Origin: Fratercula arctica
Lineage: Eukaryota > Chordata > Aves > Charadriiformes > Alcidae
Length of the DNA: 64,000 bases
Reading direction: 5' to 3'
Assembly: GCA_947846985.1 (NCBI GenBank)
Contig: CANTUZ010000027.1
Coordinates: 5,092,921-5,156,920, forward strand
Positions 33,130 through 44,900 of the stretch are shown in pieces. The notes under the pieces were generated by a model that did no database searches, was not told where the DNA came from, and saw only the letters and a program-made list of their open reading frames with translations. Every line of letters starts with the position of its first letter. Within the stretch, counting starts at the first letter, position 1. The translations under genes were made by a program, and so were the position numbers.

Positions 33130-36100
33130 ATGACAGCTTTTGAGAATTTTGAATATCCTTGGGATGCTCAAACCAGCCTGGTCCTAGTGTTATGTCTGCT
33201 GAATATGTTCCAGGTCTCGTTTAGGGTTAAACAACTATTTAAGACTACCACCCAGAGATCTGCTCCAAGGCTGGACAGTCAGGGGTGGCATGGCATGTGG
33301 GAGAACATGGACAGGTACTTGGAGAACTTCTCACCTCCAATGGTCTGGGACTTCACCCCTGAACAATTACAGGACCCTGATAGAATAGTAGAATATCTGA
33401 AGGGAAAATGCTGTGGCTATTCTAGAGAGGCACAACTCACCGCACTCTCCTGGGCCCCGGCTAGTGTCTACCAGGCCCTGCTCAGTGCTATGCAGCACCC
33501 TCAGGAGAGAGAGACAGAGACCAGACCAGCAGGTGCTGCGGCTACTGCAGCTCCTGCGAGGGACACTGCGGCTGCTGCAACCCCTGCAACAGGCACTGCG
33601 GCTACTGCAGCCCCTGCAACAGGCACTGTGGCTACTGCAGCCCCTGCGACAGGCACTGCGGCTACTGCAACCCCTGCGAGGGACACTGCGGCTACTGCAA
33701 CTCCTGTGACAGACACTGCAGCTACTGCAACCCCTGCGACAGGCACTGCAGCTACTGCAACCCCTGCGACAGGCACTGTGGCTACGGTAACCCCTGCAAC
33801 AGCCACTACGGCTACTGCAAGCCCTGCAACAGACACTGCGGCTACTGCAACCCCTGTGACAGGCACTGCGGCTACGGTAACCCCTGCGACAGGCACTGCG
33901 GCTACGGTAACCCCTGCGACAGCCACTACGGCTACGGTAACCCCTGCGACAGCCACTGCGGCTACTGCAAACCCTGCAACAGACACTGCCGCTACTGCAA
34001 CCCCTGCGACAGGCACTGCGGCTGCTGCAGCCCCTGCAACGGGCACACCGGCTACTGCAGCCCCTGCGAGGGACACTGCGGCTACTGCAGCCCCTGCGAC
34101 AGGCACTGTGGCTACTGCAACCCCTGCGAGGGACACTGTGCCTACTGCAGCCCCTGCGACAGACACTGCGGCTACTGCATCCCCTCTGATGGCCACTGTG
34201 GCCACTGCAAACCCTGCAACAGGCACTGTGGCTACTACAACCCCTCTGACGGACACTGTGGCTACTGCAGCCCCTGTGACAGACACTACGGCTACTGCAA
34301 CCCCTGCAGAGGACACTGCGGCTGCTGCAACCCCTGCGACAGACACTGTGGCTACTGCAAACCCTGTGACAGACACTGTGGCTACTGCAGCCCCTGTGAC
34401 AGACACTGTGGCTACTGCAGCCCCTGCGACAGGCACTGCCGCTACTGCAACCCCTGTGACAGGCACTGCCGCTACTGCAGCCCCTGTGACAGGCACTGCG
34501 GCTACTGCAGCCCCTGCGACAGGCACTGCGGCTGCTCCAACCCCTGTGACAGCTACTGCGGCTACTCCAACCCCTGTGACAGGCACTGCCGCTACTGCAA
34601 ACCCTACGAGGGACACTGCGGCTACTGCAACCCCTGCGACAGCCACTGCGGCTACTGCAACCCCTGCAGGAGCCACTGCACCTACTGCAGCCCCTGCGAC
34701 GGGCGCTGCGGATACTGCAACCCCTGCGACAGGCACTGTGGCTACTGCAACCCCTACGAGGGACACTGCGGCTACTGCAGCCCCTGCGACAGGCACTGTG
34801 GCTACTGCAACCCCTGCGACAGGCACTGCGGCTACTGCAGCCCCTGCGACGGGCACTGCGGCTACTGCAACCCCTGCGATGGGCACTGCAGCTACTGCAA
34901 CCCCTGCGACAGGCACTGCGGCTGCTCCAACCCCTGTGACAGACAGTGCGGCTACTGCAGCCCCTGCGAAGGGCACTGCGGCTACTGCAGTCCCTGCGAT
35001 GGGCACTGCGGCTACTGCAACCCCTGCGACGGGCACTGCGGCTACTGCAACCCCTGCAACAGGCACTGCGGCTACTGCAACCCCTGTGACGGGCACTGCG
35101 GCTACTGCAACCCCTGCAACAGGCACTGTGGCTACTGCAATGCCTGCGACGGCTACTGCGGCTACTGCAGCCACTGCGACAGGCACTGCGGCTAATGCAA
35201 CCCCTCTGATGGACACTGCAGCTACTGCAGACCCTGCGACAGACACTGTGGCTACTGCAACCCCTGCGACAGGCACTGTGGCTGCTGCAACCCCTGCGAC
35301 AGGCACTGTGGCTACTGCAGCCCCTGCGAGGGACACTGTGGATACTGCAGCCCCTGCGACAGGCACTGCGGCTGCTGCAGCCCCTGCGACAGGCGCTCCG
35401 GCTATGGCAACCCATGTGACAGGCACTGTGGTTACTGCAACCCCTGCGATGGGCACTGCGGCTACTGCAACCCCTGCGAGGGACACTGCAGCTACTACAA
35501 CCCCTCTGAGGGACACTGCGGCTACTGTAGCCCTTCCGACAGACACTGCGGCTACTGCAACGCCTGCGACAGGCACTGCGGCTGCTGCAACCCCTGCGAC
35601 AGACACTGTGGTTACTGCAACCCCTGCAACAGGCACTGTGGCTACTGCAAACCCTGTGACGGGCACTGCGGCTACTGCAACCCCTGCGACAGGCACTGTG
35701 GCTTCTGTAGCCCCTGCGACAGGCACTGTGGCTACTGCAGCCCCTGCGACGGGCACTGCGGCTACTGCAACCCCTCTGACGGACAATGCGGCTATTGCAA
35801 CCACTGCGGCAGACACTGCAGCTACTGCAACCCCTGCGCGGGACACTGTGGCTACTGCAACCCCTGCGAGGGACGCTGCGGCTACTGCAACCCCTGCAGG
35901 AGCCACTGCACCTACTGCAGCCCCTGCGACGGGCGCTGCGGATACTGCAACCCCTGCGGCAGGCACTGCGGCTATTGCAACCCCTGCGGCAGACACTGTG
36001 GCTGCTGCAGCCCCTGCAACAGGCTATGCAGCTGCTGCAGCCCCTGGAACAGATACTGCGGCTACTCCAACCCCTGCGACAGCCACTGCGGCTACTGCAA

Positions 36101-37461
36101 CCCCTGTAGCAGCCAGTGTGGCTACTACAGCCCCTGTGACAGGCTCTGCGGCTACTGCTGTCCCTGCGATGGGCACTGCGGCTACTGCAACCCCTGTGAT
36201 AGGCACTGCGGCTACTACAACCCCTGCGACAGATAGTGCGGCTACTGCAACCCCTGAGACAGGCACTGTGGCTGCTGCGGCCCCTGTGACAGGCACTGCG
36301 GCTATTGCAACCCCTGCGACAGGCACTGCGGCTACCACAACCACTGCAACAGGCACTACAGCTACTGCAGCCCCTGCGACAGGCACTGCGGCTACTGCAG
36401 CCCCTGCGACAGGCTGTGCAGCTGCTGCGGCCCCTGCGACAGGCACTGTGGCTGCTGCAACCCCTGCGACAGGCACTGCGGCTGCTGCGGCCCCTGTGAC
36501 AGGCACTGCGGCTATTGCAACCCCTGCGACAGGCACTGCGGCTACCACAACCACTGCAACAGGCACTGTGGCTACTGCAACCCCTGTGACAGGCACTGTG
36601 GCTACTACAGCCCCTGTGACAGGCACTGCCGCTACTGCAGCCCCTGCGACAGACACTGCGGCTACTGCAGCCCCTGCGACAGGCACTGCGGCTACTGCAA
36701 CCCTTGCGACAGACACTGCGGCTACTGCAACCCCTGCGACAGGCACTGCGGCTGCTACGGCCCCTGCAACAGGCACTGTGGCTACTGCAACCCCTGTGAC
36801 AGGCACTGTGGCTACTGCAACCCCTGTGACAGGCACTGCGGCTATTGCAACCCCTGCGACAGGCACTGCGGCTACCACAACCACTGCAACAGGCACTACA
36901 ACTACTGCAACCCCTGCTACGGGCACTGCGACTACTGCAACCCCTGTGACACGCACTGCCGCTACTGCAGCCCCTGCGACAGACACTGCGGCTACTGCAA
37001 CCCCTGCGACAGGCATTGCGGCTACTGCAGCCCCTGCGAGAGGCACTGCGGCTACTGCAGCCCCTGCGACATGCACTGCGGCTACTGCAACCCCTGCGAC
37101 AGGCACTGCTGCTACTGCAACCCCTCTGATGGACACTGCAGCTACTGCAACCCCTGCGTGGGACACTGTGGCTCCTGCAACCCCTGCGACAGGCACTGCC
37201 ACTACTGAACCCCTGCAGGAGCCACTGCACCTACTGCAACCCATGCAACAGACACTGCGGCTACTGCAATCCCTGCGACAGGCACTGCCACTACTGCAAC
37301 CCCTGCAACAGACACTGCGGCTACTGCAATCCCTGCGACAGGCACTGCACCTACTGCAACCTCTGCAACAGACACTGTGGCTACTACAGCCCCTGCGACG
37401 GGCACTGCGGATACTGCAACCCCTGCGACAGACACTGTGGCTACTGCAACCCCTGCGATAG
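33130..37461 (+). CDS. gag: ERV gag N-terminal ORF running into the 30-bp repeat array
   Basis: 1,443 codons from the ATG at 33130. Residues 1-134 are unique and matrix-like, with MDRYLENFSPPMVWDFTPEQ, a YLKGKCCGY segment and an ALSWAPASVYQALLSAM helix, which resembles gag N-termini of avian ERVs (family assignment from memory). Residues about 135-1358 are some 122 uninterrupted ten-residue repeats of the type ATPATGTAAT, rich in Thr, Ala and Pro, which could form a disordered and possibly O-glycosylated stretch (inference). At 37207 a 1-nt deletion (CTACTGAACCCC) moves translation into the Leu/Gln frame, and the ORF ends at 37461. The gag frame upstream and the repeat frame agree exactly, and no indel occurs across 3.67 kb. 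Protease, pol and env are not in the window. Confidence 0.7.
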   Translation: MTAFENFEYPWDAQTSLVLVLCLLNMFQVSFRVKQLFKTTTQRSAPRLDSQGWHGMWENMDRYLENFSPPMVWDFTPEQLQDPDRIVEYLKGKCCGYSREAQLTALSWAPASVYQALLSAMQHPQERETETRPAGAAATAAPARDTAAAATPATGTAATAAPATGTVATAAPATGTAATATPARDTAATATPVTDTAATATPATGTAATATPATGTVATVTPATATTATASPATDTAATATPVTGTAATVTPATGTAATVTPATATTATVTPATATAATANPATDTAATATPATGTAAAAAPATGTPATAAPARDTAATAAPATGTVATATPARDTVPTAAPATDTAATASPLMATVATANPATGTVATTTPLTDTVATAAPVTDTTATATPAEDTAAAATPATDTVATANPVTDTVATAAPVTDTVATAAPATGTAATATPVTGTAATAAPVTGTAATAAPATGTAAAPTPVTATAATPTPVTGTAATANPTRDTAATATPATATAATATPAGATAPTAAPATGAADTATPATGTVATATPTRDTAATAAPATGTVATATPATGTAATAAPATGTAATATPAMGTAATATPATGTAAAPTPVTDSAATAAPAKGTAATAVPAMGTAATATPATGTAATATPATGTAATATPVTGTAATATPATGTVATAMPATATAATAATATGTAANATPLMDTAATADPATDTVATATPATGTVAAATPATGTVATAAPARDTVDTAAPATGTAAAAAPATGAPAMATHVTGTVVTATPAMGTAATATPARDTAATTTPLRDTAATVALPTDTAATATPATGTAAAATPATDTVVTATPATGTVATANPVTGTAATATPATGTVASVAPATGTVATAAPATGTAATATPLTDNAAIATTAADTAATATPARDTVATATPARDAAATATPAGATAPTAAPATGAADTATPAAGTAAIATPAADTVAAAAPATGYAAAAAPGTDTAATPTPATATAATATPVAASVATTAPVTGSAATAVPAMGTAATATPVIGTAATTTPATDSAATATPETGTVAAAAPVTGTAAIATPATGTAATTTTATGTTATAAPATGTAATAAPATGCAAAAAPATGTVAAATPATGTAAAAAPVTGTAAIATPATGTAATTTTATGTVATATPVTGTVATTAPVTGTAATAAPATDTAATAAPATGTAATATLATDTAATATPATGTAAATAPATGTVATATPVTGTVATATPVTGTAAIATPATGTAATTTTATGTTTTATPATGTATTATPVTRTAATAAPATDTAATATPATGIAATAAPARGTAATAAPATCTAATATPATGTAATATPLMDTAATATPAWDTVAPATPATGTATTEPLQEPLHLLQPMQQTLRLLQSLRQALPLLQPLQQTLRLLQSLRQALHLLQPLQQTLWLLQPLRRALRILQPLRQTLWLLQPLR

Positions 37462-38300
37462 GCGCTACAGCTACTGCAACCCCTCTGATGGACACTGCGG
37501 CCATTGCAACCACTGCGGCAGACACTGCAGCTACTGCAAGCCCTGCGAGGGACACTGACACTACTGCAATCCCTGCGACAGGCACTGCGGCTACTGCAAC
37601 CCCTGTGACAGACACTGCGGCTACTGCGGCCCCTGCGACAGACACTGCGGCTACTGCAACACCTGCGAGAGACACTGCCGCTACTGCAGCCCCTGCGACA
37701 GACACTGCGGCTACTGCAGCCCCTGCGACAGGCACTGCCGCTACTGCAAACCCTGCGAGAGACACTGCCGCTACTGCAGCCCCTGCGACAGGCTCTGCGG
37801 CTACTGCAGCCCCTGCGACAGGCACTGCGGCTACTACAACCCCTGCGACAGGCACTGCGGCTGCTGCACAGCGGCTACTGCAGTCCCTGCGATGGAGACT
37901 GCGGCTACTGCAACCCCTGTGACAGGCACTGCCGCTACTGCAGCCCCTGCGACAGACACTGCGGCTACTGCAACCCCTGTGACAGGCACTGCGGCTACTA
38001 CAACCGCTGCGGCACACACTGCGGGTTCTGCAACACCTGCGACAGGCACTGTGGGTACTGCAATCCCTCTGATGGACACTGCGACTACTGCAACCCCTGC
38101 GACAGACACTCCTGCTACGGCAACACCTGCGACAGGCACTGCGGCTACTGCAACCCCTGCGACAGGCTCTGTGGCTACTGCAACCCCTGTGACAGGCACT
38201 GCGGCTACTGCAACCCCTGCAATGCGCACTGCGGCTAATGCGGCCCCTGCGAGGGACACTGCGGTAATGCAACCCCCGCGATAACCACTGTGGCTGCTGC
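37207..38300 (+). repeat. Array segment duplicated further right (37.1-38.3 kb versus 41.6 and 44.4 kb)
   Basis: The block around the frame-breaking CTACTGAACCCCTGCAGG (37201-37218) recurs at about 41635-41652, offset 4,434 bp. The block with CAACCGCTGCGGCACACAC (38001) and the TAATGCGG(C)CCC / GGTAATGCAACCCC endings recurs at 44350-44690, offset 6,349 bp. Shared rare variants over hundreds of bases indicate segmental duplication within the array. Confidence 0.8.
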
Positions 38301-38913
38301 AACCCCTGCGACAGGCACTGCAGCTACTACAACCCCTGCAACAGGCACTGTGGCTACTGCAGCCCCTGCAACAGGCACTGCGGCTACTGCAACCCCTGCG
38401 ACAGGCACTGCGGCTACTGCAACCCCTGCGACAGGTCCTGCGGCAGCTGCAGGCCCTGCAACAGGCACTGCGGCTACTGCAGCCCCTGCGACAGACACTG
38501 CGGCTACTGCAGCCCCTGCAACAGACACTGGCTACTGCAACCCCTGCGACAGACACTGCGGCTACTGCAGCCCCTGTGACAGGCACTGCGGATACTGCAG
38601 CCCCTGCGACAGACACTGCGGCTACTGCATCCACTCTGATGGCCACTGTGGCCACTGCAAACCCTGCAACAGGCACTGTGGCTACTGCAACCCCTGCAAC
38701 AGGCACTGCGGCTACTGCAGCCCCCTGCGACAGGCACTGCGGCTACTGCAGCCCATGCGACAGGGCACTGCGGCTACTGCAATCCACTCCTGAATGTGGC
38801 CTACTGCAACCCTGCAACAGGCACTGTGACTACTGCAACCCCTGCAATAGGCGCTGCGGCTACTCCAACCCCTGCGAGGGACACTGTGGCTACTGTAACC
38901 CCTCTGACGGACA

Positions 38914-41900
38914 CTCGGCTATTGCAACCCCTGTGGCAGACACTGCCGCTACTGCATCCCCTGCGACAGGCACTGCGGCTACTGCAACCCCTGCGACAGG
39001 CACTGTGGCTACTGCAGCCCCTGCAACAGACACTGCGGCTACTGCAACCCCTGTGACAGGCTCTGCGGCTACTGCAGCCCCTGCGGCAGACACTGCGGCT
39101 ACTGCAACCCTGCGACAGGCACTGCAGGCTACTTACAACCATGCGAGAAGACACTGCCGCTACTGCAGCCCCTGCAACAGGCACTGCGGCTACTGCAACC
39201 CCTGCGACAGGCACTGCGGCTACTGCAGCCCCTGCGACAGGCACTGCGGCTACTGCAGCCCCTGCGACAGGCACTGCGGCTACTGCAGCCCATGCGACAG
39301 GCACTGCGGCTACTGCAACCCCTGCAACAGGCACTGCGGCTACTGCAACCCCTGTGACAGGCGCTGCGGCTACTGCAGCCCCTGCGACAGGCACTGCGGC
39401 TACTGCAGCCCATGCGACGGGCACTGCGGCTACTGCAGCCCCTGCAACAGTCACTGTGGCTACTGCAACCCCTGTGACAGACACTGCGGCTACTGCAGCC
39501 GCTGTGACAGGCACTGCGGCTACTGCAGCCCCTGCGACAGACACTGCGGCTACTGCATCCACTCTGATGGCCACTGCAAACCCTGCAACAGGCACTGTGC
39601 CTACCGCAACCCCTGCAATAGGCGCTGCGGCTACTGCAACCCCTGCGAGGGACACTGTGGCTACTGCAACCCCTGCGAGGGACACTGTGCCTACTGCAGC
39701 CCCTGTGACAGACACTGCAGCTACTTCATCCCCTCTGATGGCCACTGTGGCCACTGTAAACCCTGCAACAGGCACTGTGGCTACTGTAACCCCTCTGACG
39801 GACACTCGGCTACTGCAACCCCTGCGACAGGCACTGTGGCTACTGCAGCCCCTGCGACAGGCACTGCGGCTACTGCAACCCCTGCGACAGACACTGTGGC
39901 TACTGCAGCCCCTGCAACAGACACTGTGGCTACTGCAGCCCCTGCGACAGGCACTGCGGCTACTGCAGCCCCTGCGACAGACACTGTGGCTACTGCAGCC
40001 CCTGCGACAGGCACTGCGGCTACTGCAACCCCTGCGACAGGCACTGCGGCTACTGCAACCCCTGCGACGGACACTGCGGCTACTGCAACCCCTGCGACAG
40101 ACACTGCGGCTACTGCAACCCCTGCGACAGGCACTGCGGCTACTGCAACCCCTGCAGGAGCCACTGCGGCTACTGCAACCCCTGCGACAGGCACTGCGGC
40201 TACTGCAACCCCTGCGACAGGCACTGCGGCTACTGCAACCCCTGCGACAGACACTGCGGCTACTGCAACCCCTGCGACAGGCACTGCGGCTACTGCAACC
40301 CCTGCGACAGGCACTGCGGCTACTGCACCCCTCTGATGGCACTGTGGCTACTGCACCCCTGCAACAGGCACTGTGGCTACTGCAACCCCTGTGACAGGCA
40401 CTGCGGCTACTGCAACCCCTGCGACAGGCACTGTGGCTACTGCAGCCCCTGCGACAGGCACTGCGGCTACTGCAACCCCTGCGACAGACACTGTGGCTAC
40501 TGCAGCCCCTGCGACAGGCACTGCGGCTACTGCAGCCCCTGCGACAGGCACTGTGGCTACTGCAGCCCCTGCAACAGGCACTGCGGCTACTGCAGCCCCT
40601 GCGACAGGCACTGTGGCTACTGCAACCCCTGCGACAGACACTGCTGCTACTGCAACCCCTGCGACAGACACTGCGGCTGCTGCAACCCCTGCGACAGGCA
40701 CTGCGGCTACTGCAGCCCCTGCGACAGACACTGCGGCTACTGCATCCCCTCTGACGGCCACTGTGGCTACTGCAAACCCTGCAACAGGCACTGTGGCTAC
40801 TGCAACCCCTGCAACAGGCACTGCGGCTACTGCAGCCCCTGCGACAGGCACTGCGGCTACTGCAACCCCTGCGACAGGCACTGCGGCTACTGCAGCCCCT
40901 GCGACAGACACTGCGGCTACTGCAACCCCTGCGACAGGCACTGCGGCTACTGCAGCCCCTGCGACAGGCACTGCGGCTACTGCAACCCCTGCGACAGGCA
41001 CTGCGGCTACTGCAACCCCTGCGACAGGCACTGCGGCTACTGCAACCCCTGCGACAGGCACTGCGGCTACTGCAACCCCTGCGACAGGCACTGCGGCTAC
41101 TGCAGCCCCTGCGACAGGCACTGCGGCTACTGCAACCCCTGCGACAGGCACTGCGGCTACTGCAACCCCTCTGACGGACACTGCGGTTATTGCAACCCCT
41201 GCGACAGACACTGCGGCTACTGCAACCCCTGTGACAGACACTGCGGCTACTGCAACCCCTGTGACAGGCACTGCGGCTACTGCAACCCCTGCGACAGGCA
41301 CTGTGGCTACTGTAACCCCTCTGACGGACACTCGGCTATTGCAACCCCTGCGACAGGCACTGTGGCTACTGCAGCCCCTGCGACAGGCACTGCGGCTACT
41401 GCAACCCCTGCAACAGACACTGTGGCTACTGCAGCCCCTGCAACAGGCACTGCGTCTACTGCAGCCCCTGCGGCAGACACTGTGGATACTGCAGCCCCTG
41501 CGACATGCACTGCGGCTACTGCAACCCCTGCGACAGGCACTGCCGCTACTGCAACCCCTCTGATGGACACTGCAGCTACTGCAACCCCTGCGTGGGACAC
41601 TGTGGCTCCTGCAACCCCTGCGACAGGCACTGCCGCTACTGAACCCCTGCAGGAGCCACTGCACCTACTGCAACCCATGCAACAGACACTGCGGCTACTG
41701 CAATCCCTGCGACAGGCACTGCGTCTACTGCAGCCCCTGCGACAGACACTGCGGCTACTGCAGCCCCTGTGACAGGCAGTGCGGCTACTGCAGCCCCTGC
41801 GACAGACACTGCGGCTACTTCATCCCCTCTGATGGCCACTGTGGCCACTGTAAACCCTGCAACAGGCACTGTGGCTACTGTAACCCCTCTGACGGACACT

Positions 41901-44900
41901 CGGCTATTGCAACCCCTGCGACAGGCACTGTGGCTACTGCAGCCCCTGCGACAGGCACTGCGGCTACTGCAACCCCTGCAACAGACACTGTGGCTACTGC
42001 AGCCCCTGCAACAGGCACTGCGTCTACTGCAGCCCCTGCGGCAGACACTGTGGATACTGCAGCCCCTGCAACAGGCACTGCGGCTACTGCAGCCCCTGCG
42101 ACGGGCAGTGTGGCTACTGCAACCCCTGCGACAGACACTGCTGCTACTGCAACCCCTGCGACAGACGCTGCGGCTGCGGCAACCCCTGTGACAGGCAGTG
42201 CGGCTACTGCAGCCCCTGCGACAGACACTGCGGCTACTGCATCCACTCTGATGGCCACTGTGGCCACTGCAAACCCTGCAACAGGCACTGTGGCTACTGC
42301 AACCCCTGCAACAGGCACTGCGGCTACTGCAGCCCCTGCGACGGGCAGTGTGGCTACTGCAACCCCTGCGACAGGCACTGCGTCTACTGCAGCCCCTGCG
42401 ACAGGCACTGCGGCTACTGCAGCCCCTGTGACAGGCAGTGCGGCTACTGCAGCCCCTGCGACAGACACTGCGGCTACTGCATCCACTCTGATGGCCACTG
42501 TGGCCACTGCAAACCCTGCAACAGGCACTGCGGCTACTGCAACCCCTGCAACAGGCACTGCGGCTACTGCAACCCCTGCGACAGGCACTGCGGCTACTGC
42601 AGCCCCTGTGACAGGCACTGCGGCTACTGCAGCCCATGCGACGGGCACTGCGACTACTGCAACCCCTGTGACAGACACTGCGGCTACTGCAGCCCCTGCG
42701 ACAGACACTGCGGCTACTGCATCCACTCTGATGGCCACTGTGGCCACTGCAAACCCTGCAACAGGCACTGCGGCTACTGCAGCCCCTGCAACAGACACTG
42801 TGGCTACTGCAACCCCTGTGACAGACACTGCGGCTACTGCAGCCCCTGCGACAGACACTGCGGCTACTGCATCCACTCTGATGGCCACTGCAAACCCTGC
42901 AACAGGCACTGTGCCTACTGTAACCCCTGCAATAGGCGCTGCGGCTACTGCAACCCCTGCGAGGGACACTGTGGCTACTGCAACCCCTGCGAGGGACACT
43001 GTGCCTACTGCAGCCCCTGTGACAGACACTGCAGCTACTTCATCCCCTCTGATGGCCACTGTGGCCACTGTAAACCCTGCAACAGGCACTGTGGCTACTG
43101 TAACCCCTCTGACGGACACTCGGCTATTGCAACCCCTGCAACAGGCACTGTGGCTACTGCATCCCCTGTGACAGGCACTGCGGCTACTGCAACCCCTGCA
43201 ACAGACACTGTGGCTACTGCAGCCCCTGCAACAGGCACTGCGTCTACTGCAACCCCTGTGACAGGCTCTGCGGCTACTGCAGCCCCTGCGGCAGACACTG
43301 TGGATACTGCAGCCACTGCGACAGGCTCTGCGTCTACTGCAACCCCTGTGACAGGCTCTGCGGCTACTGCAGCCCCTGCGGCAGACACTGTGGATACTGC
43401 AGCCCCTGCGACAGGCTCTGCGGCTACTGCAGCCCCTGCAACAGGCACTGCGGCTACTGCAGCCCCTGCGACGGGCACTGTGGCTACTGCAACCCCTGCG
43501 ACAGGCACTGCCACTACTGCAACCCCTGCGACAGACACTGCGGCTGCGGCAACATCTGCGACAGACACTGCGGCTACTGCAACCCCTGCAACAGGCACTG
43601 CGGCTACTGCAACCCCTGCGACAGGCGCTGCGGCTACTGCAGCCCCTGCGACAGGCACTGTGGCTACTGCAGGCCCTGCGATGGGCACTGCGGCTACTGC
43701 AACGCCTGCGACAGGCCCTGTGGCTACTGCCACCCCTGTGACAGACACTGCGGCTACTGCAGCCCCTGCGACAGGCACTGCGGCTACTGCAGCCCCTGCG
43801 ACAGGCACTGCGGCTACTGCATCCACTCTGATGGCCACTGCAAACCCTGCAACAGGCACTGTGCCTACTGCAACCCCTGCAATAGGCGCCTCGGCTACTG
43901 CAACCCCTGCGAGGGACACTGTGGCTACTGCAACCCCTGCGAGGGACACTGTGCCTACTGCAGCCCCTGTGACAGACACTGCAGCTACTTCATCCCCTCT
44001 GATGGCCACTGTGGCCACTGTAAACCCTGCAACAGGCACTGTGGCTACTGTAACCCCTCTGACGGACACTCGGCTATTGCAACCCCTGCGACAGGCACTG
44101 TGGCTACTGCAAACCCTGCGACAGACACTGCGGCTACTGCAACCCCTGCAACAAACACTGCGACTACTGCAACCCCTGCGACAGGCACTGCGGCTACTGC
44201 AACCCCTGTGACAGACACTGCGGCTACTGCAACCCCTGCGACAGGCACTGCGGCTACTGCAACACCTGCGAGAGACACTGCCGCTACTGCAGCCCCTGCG
44301 ACAGACACTGCGGCTACTGCAACCCCTGTGACAGGCACTGGGGCTATTACAACCGCTGCGGCACACACTGCGGGTTCTGCAACACCTGCGACAGGCACTG
44401 TGGGTACTGCAATCCCTCTGATGGACACTGCGACTACTGCAACCCCTGCGACAGACACTCCTGCTACGGCAACACCTGCGACAGGCACTGCGGCTGCTGC
44501 AACCCCTGCGACACCCACTGCGGCTACTGCAACCCCTGCGACAGGCACTGCGGCTACTGCAACCCCTGTGACAGGCACTGCCGCTACTGAAACCCCTGCA
44601 ATGCGCACTGCGGCTAATGCGGCCCCTGCGAGGGACACTGCGGTAATGCAACCCCTGCGATAACCACTGTGGCTGCTGCAACCCCTGTGACAGACACTAC
44701 GGCTGCTGCGGCCCCTGTGACAGACACTGTGGCTACTGCAACCCCTGCGACAGGCTCTGCGGCTACTGCAGCCCCTGCGACAGGCACTGCGGCTACTGCA
44801 ACCCCTGCGACAGGCACTGCGGCTACTGCAGCCCCTGCGACAGGCACTGCGGCTACTGCAGCCCCTGCGACAGGCACTGCGGCTACTGCAGCCCCTGCGA

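Noticed and set aside
32817..33143. 108-codon frame in the ERV leader with hydrophobic segments
   Set aside because: It lies between the primer-binding site and the gag ATG and overlaps the gag start. No domain is seen, and it is likely a chance frame.
33532..37206. Antifreeze glycoprotein or mucin gene (Thr-Ala-Ala-rich repeats)
   Set aside because: The composition is similar, but there is no signal peptide or cleavage spacers, and the frame is fused to a retroviral gag N-terminus. Resemblance by composition only.
33367..37230. 1,287-codon minus-strand frame (SRSACRRGCS repeats), and similar long minus frames through the array
   Set aside because: It is a by-product of a stop-free 30-bp unit. 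There is no unique start region, no domain outside the repeats and no promoter evidence on the minus strand.
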